Source: Mastigias papua
Taxonomy: Eukaryota > Cnidaria > Scyphozoa > Rhizostomeae > Mastigiidae
Assembly: GCA_964019165.1 (NCBI GenBank)
Contig: OZ025276.1
Span: 11,167,205-11,231,204 of the forward strand
DNA: 64,000 nt
Direction of reading: 5' to 3'
Part shown: one piece after another, positions 35,522-49,800 of the stretch
Numbering within the stretch: position 1 is the stretch's first letter
Layout: every line of letters begins with the position of its first letter
The notes under the pieces: model-generated
What the model was told of the DNA's origin: nothing
Databases searched by the model: none
The model's input: the letters and a program-made list of their open reading frames with translations, nothing else
Program-made: the position numbers and the translations under genes

Positions 35522-37875
35522 TTGGCCAAACATGGCTCATTTTCATCACGTTTCATTCTGCAATCAAAATCAATCAATTTCAAATTTGGTCATTGTTTGG
35601 CAAAATACCAAGGCTATAGCCTTACTTTTTGGCCAAAACTGGCTCATTTTCATCACTTTTCAATCTGCAATCAAAATCAATCAATTTCAAATTTGGTCAT
35701 TTTTTGGCAAAATACCAAGGCTATAGCCTTACTTTTTGGCCAAGAATGGCTCACTTTCATCACTTTTCATTCTGCAATCAAAATCAATCAATTTCAAATT
35801 TGGTCATTTTTTGGCAAAATACCAAGGCTATAGCCTTACTTTTTGGCCACAAATGGCTCATTTTCATCACTTTTCAATCTGCAATCAAAGTCAATCAATT
35901 TCAAATTTGGTCATTTTTTGGCAAAATACCAAGGCTATAGCCTTACATTTTGGCCACAATTGGCTCATTTTCATCACTTTTCAATCTGCAATCAAAATCA
36001 ATCAATTTCAAATTTGGTCATTTTTTGGCAAATTACCAAGGCTATAGCCTTACTTTTTGGCCAAATATGGCTCATTTTCATCACTTTTCAATCTGCAATC
36101 AAAATCAATCAATTTCAAATTTGGTCATTTTTTGGCAAAATACCAAGGCTATAGCCTTACTTATTGGCCAAAAATGGCTCATTTTCATCACTTGTCAATC
36201 TGCAATCACAATCAATCAATTTCAAATTTGGTCATTTTTTGGCAAAATACCAAGGCTATAGCCTTACTTTTTGGCCAAAAATGGCTCATTTTCATCACTT
36301 TTCAATCTGCAATCAAAATCAATCAATTTCAACTTTGGTCATTTTTTGGCAAAATACCAAGGCTATAGCCTTACTTTTTGGCCAAACATGGCTCATTTTC
36401 ATCACGTTTCATTCTGCAATCAAAATCAATCAATTTCAACTTTGGTCATTTTTTGGCAAAATACCAAGGCTATAGCCTTACTTATTGGCCAAAAATGGCT
36501 CATTTTCATCACTTGTCAATCTGCAATCACAATCAATCAATTTCAAATTTGGTCATTTTTTGGCAAAATACCAAGGCTATAGCCTTACTTTTTGGCCAAA
36601 AATGGCTCATTTTCATCACTTTTCAATCTGCAATCAAAATCAATCAATTTCAACTTTGGTCATTTTTTGGCAAAATACCAAGGCTATAGCCTTACTTTTT
36701 GGCCAAACATGGCTCATTTTCATCACGTTTCATTCTGCAATCAAAATCAATCAATTTCAAATTTGGTCATTTTTTGGCAAAATACCAAGGCTATAGCCTT
36801 ACTTTTTGGCCAAAACTGGCTCATTTTCATCACTTTTCAATCTGCAATCAAAATCAATCAATTTCAAATTTGGTCATTTTTTGGCAAAATACCAAGGCTA
36901 TAGCCTTACTTTTTGGCCAAGAATGGCTCACTTTCATCACTTTTCATTCTGCAATCAAAATCAATCAATTTCAAATTTGGTCATTTTTTGGCAAAATACC
37001 AAGGCTATAGCCTTACTTTTTGGCCAGAAATGGCTCATTTTCATCACTTTTCAATCTGCAATCAAAGTCAATCAATTTCAAATTTGGTCATTTTTTGGCA
37101 AAATACCAAGGCTATAGCCTTACATTTTGGCCACAATTGGCTCATTTTCATCACTTTTCAATCTGCAATCAAAATCAATCAATTTCAAATTTGGTCATTT
37201 TTTGGCAAATTACCAAGGCTATAGCCTTACTTTTTGGCCAAATATGGCTCATTTTCATCACTTTTCAATCTGCAATCAAAATCAATCAATTTCAAATTTG
37301 GTCATTTTTTGGCAAAATACCAAGGCTATAGCCTTACTTATTGGCCAAAAATGGCTCATTTTCATCACTTGTCAATCTGCAATCACAATCAATCAATTTC
37401 AAATTTGGTCATTTTTTGGCAAAATACCAAGGCTATAGCCTTACTTTTTGGCCAAAAATGGCTCATTTTCATCACTTTTCAATCTGCAATCAAAATCAAT
37501 CAATTTCAACTTTGGTCATTTTTTGGCAAAATACCAAGGCTATAGCCTTACTTTTTGGCCAAACATGGCTCATTTTCATCACGTTTCATTCTGCAATCAA
37601 AATCAATCAATTTCAACTTTGGTCATTTTTTGGCAAAATACCAAGGCTATAGCCTTACTTATTGGCCAAAAATGGCTCATTTTCATCACTTGTCAATCTG
37701 CAATCACAATCAATCAATTTCAAATTTGGTCATTTTTTGGCAAAATACCAAGGCTATAGCCTTACTTTTTGGCCAAAAATGGCTCATTTTCATCACTTTT
37801 CAATCTGCAATCAAAATCAATCAATTTCAACTTTGGTCATTTTTTGGCAAAATACCAAGGCTATAGCCTTACTTT
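35522..37875 (+). repeat. 11-monomer higher-order repeat, two copies (1,177 bp each)
   Basis: Monomers at 35522-36698 and 36699-37875 show the same ordered series of variant positions at an exact offset of 1,177 bp (11 x 107). A related series offset by about 12 monomers precedes it (from about 34,239). The 36,164-36,590 and 37,341-37,767 parts contain a further 3-monomer repeat. Confidence 0.85.
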
Positions 37876-38945
37876 TTGGCCAAACATGGCTCATTTTCAT
37901 CACGTTTCATTCTGCAATCAAAATCAATCAATTTCAAATTTGGTCATTTTTTGGCAAAATACCAAGGCTATAGCCTTACTTTTTGGCCAAACATGGCTCA
38001 TTTTCATCACGTTTCATTCTGCAATCAAAATCAATCAATTTCAACTTTGGTCACTTTTTGGCAAAATACCAAGGCTATAGCCTTACTTTTTGGCCAAAAA
38101 TGGCTCATTTTCATCACTTTTCAATCTGCAATCAAAATCAATCAATTTCAAATTTGGTCATTTTTTGCCAAAATACCAAGGCTATAGCCTTACTTTTTGG
38201 CCAAAAGCGGCTCATTTTCATCACTTTTAAATCTGCAATCAAAATCAATCAATTTCAAATTTGGTCATTTTTTGGCAAAATACCAAGGCTATAGCCTTAC
38301 TTTTTGGCCACAATTGGCTCATTTTCATCACTTTTCAATCTGCAATCAAAATCAATCAATTTCAAATTTGGTCATTTTTTGGCAAATTACCAAGGCTATA
38401 GCCTTACTTTTTGGCCAAAAATGGCTCATGTTAATCACTTTTCAATCTGCAATCAAAATCAATCAATTTCAAATTTGGTCATTGTGTGGCAAAATACCGA
38501 GACTATAGCCTTACTTTTTGGCCAACAATGGCTCATTTTCATCACTTTTCAATCTGCAATCAAAATCAATCAATTTCAAATTTGGTCATTTTTAGGCAAA
38601 ATACCAAGGCTATAGCCTTACTTTTTGGCCACAAATGGCTCATTTTCATCACTTTTCAATCTGCAATCAAAATCAATCAATTTCAAATTTGGTCATTTTT
38701 TGGCAAATTACCAAGGCTATAGCCTTACTTTTTGGCCAATAATGGCTCATTTTCATCACTTTTCAATCTGCAATCAAAATCAATCAATTTCAAATTTGGT
38801 CATTTTGTGGCAAAATACCAAGGCTATAGCCTTACTTCTTGGCCAAAAATGGCTCATTTTCATCACTTTTCAATCTGCAATCAAAATCACTCAATTTCAA
38901 ATTTGGTCATTTTGTGGCAAAATACCAAGGCTATAGCCTTACGTT

Positions 38946-41900
38946 TTGGCCAAAAATGGCTCATTTTCATCGCTTTTCAATCTGCAATCAAAATCAATGA
39001 ATTTCAAATTTGGTGATTTTTTGGCAAAATACCAAGGCTATAGCCTTACTTTTTGGCCAAAACTGGCTCATTTTCATCACTTTTCAATCTGCAATCAAAA
39101 TCAATCAATTTCAAATTTGGTCATTTTTTGGCAAAATACCTAGGCTATAGCCTTACTTTTTGGCCAAAAATGGCTCATTTTCATCACTTTTCAATCTGCA
39201 ATCAAAATCAATCAATTTCAAATTTGGTCATTTTGTGGCAAAATACCAAGGCTATAGCCTTACTTTTTGGCCAAAAATGGCTCATTTTCATCACTTTTCA
39301 ATCTGCAATCAAAATCAATCAATTTCAAATTTGGTCATTTTGTGGCAAAATACCAAGGCTATAGCCTTACTTTTTGGCCAAAAATGGCTCATTTTCATCA
39401 CTTTTCAATCTGCAATCAAAATCAATCAATTTCAAATTTGGTCATTTTTGGCAAAATACCAAGGCTATAGCCTTAATTTTTGGCCAAAAATGGCTCATTT
39501 TCATCACTTTTCAATCTGCAATCAAAATCAATCAATTTCAAATTTGGTCATTTTGTGGCAAAATACCTAGGCTATAGCCTTACTTCTTGGCCAAAAATGG
39601 CTCATTTTCATCACTTGTCAATCTGCAATCAAAATCAATCAATTTCAAATTTGGTCATGGTTTGGGAAAATACCAAGGCTATAGCCTTAATTTTTGGCCA
39701 AAAATGGCTCATTTTCATCACTTTTCAATCTGCAATCAAAATCAATCAATTTCAAATTTGGTCATTTTGTGGCAAAATACCTAGCCTATAGCCTTCCTTC
39801 TTGGCCAAAAATGGCTCATTTTCATCACTTGTCAATCTGCAATCAAAATCAATCAATTTCAAATTTGGTCATGGTTTGGGAAAATACCAAGGCTATAGCC
39901 TTACTTTTTGGCCAAAAATGGCTCATTTTCATCACTTTTCAATCTGCAATCAAAATCAATCAATTTCAAATTTGGTCATGGTTTGGGAAAATACCAAGGC
40001 TATAGCCTTACTTTTTGGCCAAAAATGGCTCATTTTCATCACTTTTCAATCTGCAATCAAAATCAATCAATTTCAAATTTGGTCATTTTTTGGCAAAATA
40101 CCAAGGCTATAGCCTTACTTTTTGGCCAATAATGGCTCATTTTCATCACTTTTCAATCTGCAATCAAAATCAATCAATTTCAAATTTGGTCATTTTGTGG
40201 CAAAATACCAAGGCTATAGCCTTACTTTTTGGCCAAAAATGGCTCATTTTCATCACTTTTCAATCTGCAATCAAAATGAATCAATTTCAAATTTGGTCAT
40301 TTTTTGGCAAAATACCAAGGCTATAGCCTTACTTTGTGGCCAAAAATGGCTCATTTTCATCACTTTTCAATCTGCAATCAAAATCAATCAATTTCAAATT
40401 TGGTCATTTTTTGGCAAAATACCTAGGCTATAGCCTTACTTTTTGGCCAAAAATGGCTCATTTTCATCACTTTTCAATCTGCAATCAAAATCAATCAATT
40501 TCAAATTTGGTCATTTTGTGGCAAAATACCTAGGCTATAGCCTTACTTTTTGGCCAAAAATGGCTCATTTTCATCACTTTTCAATCTGCAATCAAAATCA
40601 ATCAATTTCCAATTTGGTCATTTTTTGGCAAAATACCAAGGCTATAGCCTTACTTTTTGGCCAAAAATGGCTCATTTTCATCACTTTTCATTCTGCAATC
40701 AAAATCAATCAATTTCAAATTTGGTCATTTTTTGGCAAAATACCAAGGCTATAGCCTTACTTTTTGGCCAAAAATCGCTCATATTCATCACTTGTTATTC
40801 TCCAATCAAAATCAATCAATTTCAAATTTGGTCATTGTTTGGCATAATACCAAGGCTATAGCCTTACTTTTTGGCCAAAACTGGCTCATTTTCATCACTT
40901 TTCAATCTGCAATCAAAATCAATCAATTTCAAATTTGGTCATTTTTTGGCAAAATACCAAGGCTATAGCCTTACGTTTTGGCCAAAAATGGCTCATTTTC
41001 ATCACTTTTCAGTCTGCAATCAAAATCAATCAATTTCAAATTTGGTCATGTTATGGCAAAATACCAAGGCTATAGCCTTACTGTTTGGCCAAAAATGGCT
41101 CATTTTCATCACTTTTCAATCTGCAATCAAAATCAATCAATTTCAAATTTGGTCATGTTTTGGCAAAACACCTAGGCTATAGCGTTATTTTATGGCCAAA
41201 AATGGCTCATTTTCATCACTTTTCATTCTGCAATCACAATCAATCAATGTCAAATTTGGTCATTTTGTGGCAAAATACCAAGACTATAGCCTTACTTTTT
41301 GGCCAAATATGGCTCATTTTCATCACTTGTCATTCTGCAATCAAAATCAATCAATTTCAAATTTGGTCATTTTTTGCCAAAATACCAAGGCTATAGCCTT
41401 ACTTTTTGGCCAAAAATGGCTCATTTTCATCACTTTTCAATCTGCAATCAAAATCAATCAATTTCAAATTTGGTCATTTTTTGCCAAAATACCAAGGCTA
41501 TAGCCTTACTTTTTGGCCAAAAATGGCTCATTTTCATCACTTTTCAATCTGCAATCAAAATCAATCAATTTCAAATTTGGTCATTTTTTGGCAAAATACC
41601 AAGGCTATAGCCTTACTTTTTGGCCACAAATGGCTCATTTTCATCACTTTTCAATCTGCAATCAAAATCAATCAATTTCAAATTTGGTCATTTTGTGGCA
41701 AAATACGAAGGCTATAGCCTTACTTTTTGGCCAAAAATCGCTCAATTTCATCACTTTTTATTCTCCAATCAAAATCAATCAATTTCAAATTTGGTTATTG
41801 TTTGGCATAATACCAAGGCTATAGCCTTACTGTTTGGCAAAATGGCTCATTTTCATCACTTTTCAATCTGCAATCAAAATCAATCAATTTCAAATTTGGT

Positions 41901-43865
41901 CATTTTTTGGCAAAATACCAAGGCTATAGCCTTACGTTTTGGCCGAAAATGGCTCATTTTCATCACTTTTCAATCTGCAATCAAAATCAATCCATTTCAA
42001 ATTTGGTCATGTTTTTGGCAAAATACCAAGGCTATAGCCTTACTGTTTGCCCAAACATGGCTCATTTTCATCACTTTTCAATCTGCAATCAAAATCAATC
42101 AATTTCAAATATGGTCATTTTGTGGCAAAATACCTAGGCTATAGCCTTATTTTTTGGCCAAAAATGGCTCATTTTCATCACTTTTCATTCTGCAATCACA
42201 ATCAATCAATGTCAAATTTGGTCATTTTGTGGCACAATACCAAGACTATCGCATTACTTTTTGGCCAAAAATGGCTCATTTTCATCACTTGTCAATCTGC
42301 AATCAAAATCAATCAATTTCAAATTTGTTCATTTTGTGGCAAAATACCAAGGCTATAGCCTTACTTTTTGGCCAAAAATGGCTCATTTTCATCACTTTTC
42401 AATCTGCAATCAAAATCAATCAATTTCAAATTTGGTCATTTTTTGGCAAAATACCAAGGCTATAGCCTTACTTTTTGGCCAAAAATGGCTCATTTTCATC
42501 ACTTTTCAATCTGCAATCAAAATCAATCAATTTCAAATTTGGTCATGGGTTGGGACAATACCAAGGCTATAGCCTTACTTTTTGGCCAAAATGGCTCATT
42601 TTCATCACTTTTTATACTGCAATCAAAATCAATCAATTTCAAATTTGGTCATTGTTTGGCATAATACCAAGGCTATAGCCTTACTTTTTGGCCAAAACTG
42701 GCTCATTTTCATCACTTTTCAATCTGCAATCAAAATCAATCAATTTCAAATTTGGTCATGTTTTGGCAAAATACCAAGGCTATAGCCTTACGTTTTGGCC
42801 GAAAATGGCTCATTTTCATCACTTTTCAATCTGCAATCAAAATCAATCAATTTCAAATTTGGTCATTCTTTGGCAAAATACCAAGGCTATAGCCTTACTG
42901 TTTGGCCACAAATGGCTCATTTTCATCACTTTTCAATCTGCAATCAAAATCAATCAATTTCAAATATGGTCATTTTGTGGCAAAATACCTAGGCTATAGC
43001 CTTATTTTTTGGCCAAAAATGGCTCATTTTCATCACTTTTCATTCTGCAATCACAATCAATCAATGTCAAATTTGGTCATTTTGTGGCAAAATACCAAGA
43101 CTATAGCCTTACTTTTTGGCCAAAAATGGCTCATTTTCATCACTTGTCAATCTGCAATCAAAATCAATCAATTTCAAATTTGGTCATTTTTTGCCAAAAT
43201 ACCAAGGCTATAGCCTTACTTTTTGGCCAAAAATGGCTCATGTTCATCACTTTTCAATCTGCAATCAAAATCAATCAATTTCAAATTTGGTGATGTTTTG
43301 CCAAAATACCAAGGCTATAGCCTTACTTTTTGGCCAAAACTGGCTCATTTTCATCACTTTTCAATCTGCAATCAACATCAATCAATTTCAAATTTGGTCA
43401 TTTTTGGCAAAATACCAAGGCTATAGCCTTACTTTGTGGCCAAAAATGGCTCATTTTCATCACTTTTCAATCTGCAATCAAAATCAATCAATTTCAAATT
43501 TGGTCATTTTTTGGCAAAATACCAAGGCTATAGCCTTACTTTTTGGCCAAAAATGGCTCATTTTCATCACTTTTCAATCTGCAATCAAAATCACTCAAAT
43601 TTTACAATTTCCTCAGTTTTTGGCAAAATACCTAGGCTATAGCCTTACTTTTTGGCCAAACATGGCTCATTTTCATCACTTTTCAATCTGCAATCAAAAT
43701 CAATCAATTTCAAATTTGGTCATTTTTTGGCAAAATACCAAGACTATAGCCTTACTTTTTGGCCAAACATGGCTTATTGTCATCACTTTTCAATCTGCAA
43801 TCAAAATCAATCAATGTCAAATTTGGTCATTTTTTTGCAAAATACCAAGGCTATAGCCTTACTTT
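38946..43865 (+). repeat. 46-monomer higher-order unit, copy 1
   Basis: The segment matches 43866-48785 at a constant offset of 4,920 bp, including rare private variants: ATCGCTTTTC with AATGAATTTC in the first monomer, a 105-bp monomer near 39,440, and the GGCAAAATGG deletion near 41,837. The two copies differ at only a few positions where I compared them, so the duplication is recent. Confidence 0.92.
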
Positions 43866-46800
43866 GTGGCCAAAAATGGCTCATTTTCATCGCTTTTCAA
43901 TCTGCAATCAAAATCAATGAATTTCAAATTTGGTGATTTTTTGGCAAAATACCAAGGCTATAGCCTTACTTTTTGGCCAAAACTGGCTCATTTTCATCAC
44001 TTTTCAATCTGCAATCAAAATCAATCAATTTCAAATTTGGTCATTTTTTGGCAAAATACCTAGGCTATAGCCTTACTTCTTGGCCAAAAATGGCTCATTT
44101 TCATCACTTTTCAATCTGCAATCAAAATCAATCAATTTCAAATTTGGTCATTTTGTGGCAAAATACCAAGGCTATAGCCTTACTTTTTGGCCAAAAATGG
44201 CTCATTTTCATCACTTTTCAATCTGCAATCAAAATCAATCAATTTCAAATTTGGTCATTTTGTGGCAAAATACCAAGGCTATAGCCTTACTTTTTGGCCA
44301 AAAATGGCTCATTTTCATCACTTTTCAATCTGCAATCAAAATCAATCAATTTCAAATTTGGTCATTTTTGGCAAAATACCAAGGCTATAGCCTTAATTTT
44401 TGGCCAAAAATGGCTCATTTTCATCACTTTTCAATCTGCAATCAAAATCAATCAATTTCAAATTTGGTCATTTTGTGGCAAAATACCTAGGCTATAGCCT
44501 TACTTCTTGGCCAAAAATGGCTCATTTTCATCACTTGTCAATCTGCAATCAAAATCAATCAATTTCAAATTTGGTCATGGTTTGGGAAAATACCAAGGCT
44601 ATAGCCTTAATTTTTGGCCAAAAATGGCTCATTTTCATCACTTTTCAATCTGCAATCAAAATCAATCAATTTCAAATTTGGTCATTTTGTGGCAAAATAC
44701 CTAGCCTATAGCCTTCCTTCTTGGCCAAAAATGGCTCATTTTCATCACTTGTCAATCTGCAATCAAAATCAATCAATTTCAAATTTGGTCATGGTTTGGG
44801 AAAATACCAAGGCTATAGCCTTACTTTTTGGCCAAAAATGGCTCATTTTCATCACTTTTCAATCTGCAATCAAAATCAATCAATTTCAAATTTGGTCATT
44901 TTTTGGCAAAATACCAAGACTATAGCCTTACTTTTTGGCCAAAAATGGCTCATTTTCATCACTTTTCAATCTGCAATCAAAATCAATCAATTTCAAATTT
45001 GGTCATTTTTTGGCAAAATACCAAGGCTATAGCCTTACTTTTTGGCCAATAATGGCTCAATTTCATCACTTTTCAATCTGCAATCAAAATCAATCAATTT
45101 CAAATTTGGTCATTTTGTGGCAAAATACCAAGGCTATAGCCTTACTTTTTGGCCAAAAATGGCTCATTTTCATCACTTTTCAATCTGCAATCAACATGAA
45201 TCAATTTCAAATTTGGTCATTTTTTGGCAAAATACCAAGGCTATAGCCTTACTTTGTGGCCAAAAATGGCTCATTTTCATCACTTTTCAATCTGCAATCA
45301 AAATCAATCAATTTCAAATTTGGTCATTTTTTGGCAAAATACCTAGGCTATAGCCTTACTTTTTGGCCAAAAATGGCTCATTTTCATCACTTTTCAATCT
45401 GCAATCAAAATCAATCAATTTCAAATTTGGTCATTTTGTGGCAAAATACCTAGGCTATAGCCTTACTTTTTGGCCAAAAATGGCTCATTTTCATCACTTT
45501 TCAATCTGCAATCAAAATCAATCAATTTCCAATTTGGTCATTTTTTGGCAAAATACCAAGGCTATAGCCTTACTTTTTGGCCAAAAATGGCTCATTTTCA
45601 TCACTTTTCAATCTGCAATCAAAATCAATCAATTTCAAATTTGGTCATTTTTTGGCAAAATACCAAGGCTATAGCCTTACTTTTTGGCCAAAAATCGCTC
45701 ATATTCATCACTTGTTATTCTCCAATCAAAATCAATCAATTTCAAATTTGGTCATTGTTTGGCATAATACCAAGGCTATAGCCTTACTTTTTGGCCAAAA
45801 CTGGCTCATTTTCATCACTTTTCAATCTGCAATCAAAATCAATCAATTTAAAATTTGGTCATTTTTTGGCAAAATACCAAGGCTATAGCCTTACGTTTTG
45901 GCCAAAAATGGCTCATTTTCATCACTTTTCAGTCTGCAATCAAAATCAATCAATTTCAAATTTGGTCATGTTATGGCAAAATACCAAGGCTATAGCCTTA
46001 CTGTTTGGCCAAAAATGGCTCATTTTCATCACTTTTCAATCTGCAATCAAAATCAATCAATTTCAAATTTGGTCATGTTTTGGCAAAACACCTAGGCTAT
46101 AGCCTTATTTTATGGCCAAAAATGGCTCATTTTCATCACTTTTCATTCTGCAATCACAATCAATCAATGTCAAATTTGGTCATTTTGTGGCAAAATACCA
46201 AGACTATAGCCTTACTTTTTGGCCAAATATGGCTCATTTTCATCACTTGTCATTCTGCAATCAAAATCAATCAATTTCAAATTTGGTCATTTTTTGCCAA
46301 AATACCAAGGCTATAGCCTTACTTTTTGGCCAAAAATGGCTCATTTTCATCACTTTTCAATCTGCAATCAAAATCAATCAATTTCAAATTTGGTCATTTT
46401 TTGCCAAAATACCAAGGCTATAGCCTTACTTTTTGGCCAAAAATGGCTCATTTTCATCACTTTTCAATCTGCAATCAAAATCAATCAATTTCAAATTTGG
46501 TCATTTTTTGGCAAAATACCAAGGCTATAGCCTTACTTTTTGGCCACCAATGGCTCATTTTCATCACTTTTCAATCTGCAATCAAAATCAATCAATTTCA
46601 AATTTGGTCATGTTGTGGCAAAATACGAAGGCTATAGCCTTACTTTTTGGCCAAAAATCGCTCATTTTCATCACTTTTTATTCTCCAATCAAAATCAATC
46701 AATTTCAAATTTGGTTATTGTTTGGCATAATACCAAGGCTATAGCCTTACTGTTTGGCAAAATGGCTCATTTTCATCACTTTTCAATCTGCAATCAAAAT

Positions 46801-49800
46801 CAATCAATTTCAAATTTGGTGATTTTTTGGCAAAATACCAAGGCTATAGCCTTACGTTTTGGCCGAAAATGGCTCATTTTCATCACTTTTCAATCTGCAA
46901 TCAAAATCAATCCATTTCAAATTTGGTCATGTTTTTGGCAAAATACCAAGGCTATAGCCTTACTGTTTGCCCAAACATGGCTCATTTTCATCACTTTTCA
47001 ATCTGCAATCAAAATCAATCAATTTCAAATATGGTCATTTTGTGGCAAAATACCTAGGCTATAGCCTTATTTTTTGGCCAAAAATGGCTCATTTTCATCA
47101 CTTTTCATTCTGCAATCACAATCAATCAATGTCAAATTTGGTCATTTTGTGGCACAATACCAAGACTATCGCATTACTTTTTGGCCAAAAATGGCTCATT
47201 TTCATCACTTGTCAATCTGCAATCAAAATCAATCAATTTCAAATTTGTTCATTTTGTGGCAAAATACCAAGGCTATAGCCTTACTTTTTGGCCAAAAATG
47301 GCTCATTTTCATCACTTTTCAATCTGCAATCAAAATCAATCAATTTCAAATTTGGTCATTTTTTGGCAAAATACCAAGGCTATAGCCTTACTTTTTGGCC
47401 AAAAATGGCTCATTTTCATCACTTTTCAATCTGCAATCAAAATCAATCAATTTCAAATTTGGTCATGGGTTGGGACAATACCAAGGCTATAGCCTTACTT
47501 TTTGGCCAAAATGGCTCATTTTCATCACTTTTTATACTGCAATCAAAATCAATCAATTTCAAATTTGGTCATTGTTTGGCATAATACCAAGGCTATAGCC
47601 TTACTTTTTGGCCAAAACTGGCTCATTTTCATCACTTTTCAATCTGCAATCAAAATCAATCAATTTCAAATTTGGTCATGTTTTGGCAAAATAGCAAGGC
47701 TATAGCCTTACGTTTTGGCCGAAAATGGCTCATTTTCATCACTTTTCAATCTGCAATCAAAATCAATCAATTTCAAATTTGGTCATTCTTTGGCAAAATA
47801 CCAAGGCTATAGCCTTACTGTTTGGCCACAAATGGCTCATTTTCATCACTTTTCAATCTGCAATCAAAATCAATCAATTTCAAATATGGTCATTTTGTGG
47901 CAAAATACCTAGGCTATAGCCTTATTTTTTGGCCAAAAATGGCTCATTTTCATCACTTTTCATTCTGCAATCACAATCAATCAATGTCAAATTTGGTCAT
48001 TTTGTGGCAAAATACCAAGACTATAGCCTTACTTTTTGGCCAAAAATGGCTCATTTTCATCACTTGTCAATCTGCAATCAAAATCAATCAATTTCAAATT
48101 TGGTCATTTTTTGCCAAAATACCAAGGCTATAGCCTTACTTTTTGGCCAAAAATGGCTCATGTTCATCACTTTTCAATCTGCAATCAAAATCAATCAATT
48201 TCAAATTTGGTGATGTTTTGCCAAAATACCAAGGCTATAGCCTTACTTTTTGGCCAAAACTGGCTCATTTTCATCACTTTTCAATCTGCAATCAAAATCA
48301 ATCAATTTCAAATTTGGTCATTTTTGGCAAAATACCAAGGCTATAGCCTTACTTTGTGGCCAAAAATGGCTCATTTTCATCACTTTTCAATCTGCAATCA
48401 AAATCAATCAATTTCAAATTTGGTCATTTTTTGGCAAAATACCAAGGCTATAGCCTTACTTTTTTGGCCACAAATGGCTCATTTTCATCACTTTTCAATC
48501 TGCAATCAAAATCACTCAAATTTTACAATTTCCTCAGTTTTTGGCAAAATACCTAGGCTATAGCCTTACTTTTTGGCCAAACATGGCTCATTTTCATCAC
48601 TTTTCAATCTGCAATCAAAATCAATCAATTTCAAATTTGGTCATTTTTTGGCAAAATACCAAGACTATAGCCTTACTTTTTGGCCAAACATGGCTCATTG
48701 TCATCACTTTTCAATCTGCAATCAAAATCAATCAATGTCAAATTTGGTCATTTTTTGCAAAATACCAAGGCTATAGCCTTACTTTGTGGCCAAAAATGGC
48801 TCATTTTCATCACTTTTCAATCTGCAATCAATATCAATCAATTTCAAATTTGGTCATTTTGTGGCAAAATACCAAGGCTATAGCCTTACTTTTTGGCCAA
48901 AAATGGCTCATTTTCATCACTTTTCAATCTGCAATCAAAATCAATCAATTTCAAATTTGGTCATGGGTTGGGACAATACCAAGGCTATAGCCTTACTTTT
49001 TGGCCAAAATGGCTCATTTTCATCACTTTTTATACTGCAATCAAAATCAATCAATTTCAAATTTGGTCATTGTTTGGCATAATACCAAGGCTATAGCCTT
49101 ACTTTTTGGCCAAAACTGGCTCATTTTCATCACTTTTCAATCTGCAATCAAAATCAATTCAATTTCAAATTTGGTCATGTTTTGGCAAAATACCAAGGCT
49201 ATAGCCTTACGTTTTGGCCGAAAATGGCTCATTTTCATCACTTTTCAATCTGCAATCAAAATCAATCAATTTTCAAATTTGGTCATTCTTTGGCAAAATA
49301 CCAAGGCTATAGCCTTACTGTTTGGCCAAAAATGGCTCATTTTCATCACTTTTCAATCTGCAATCAAAATCAATCAATTTCAAATATGGTCATTTTGTGG
49401 CAAAATACCTAGGCTATAGCCTTATTTTTTGGCCAAAAATGGCTCATTTTCATCACTTTTCATTCTGCAATCACAATCAATCAATGTCAAATTTGGTCAT
49501 TTTGTGGCAAAATACCAAGACTATAGCCTTACTTTTTGGCCAAAAATGGCTCATTTTCATCACTTGTCAATCTGCAATCAAAATCAATCAATTTCAAATT
49601 TGGTCATTTTTTGCCAAAATACCAAGGCTATAGCCTTACTTTTTGGCCAAAAATGGCTCATGTTCATCACTTTTCAATCTGCAATCAAAATCAATCAATT
49701 TCAAATTTGGTGATGTTTTGCCAAAATACCAAGGCTATAGCCTTACTTTTTGGCCAAAAATGGCTCATTTTCATCACTTTTCAATCTGCAATCAAAATCA

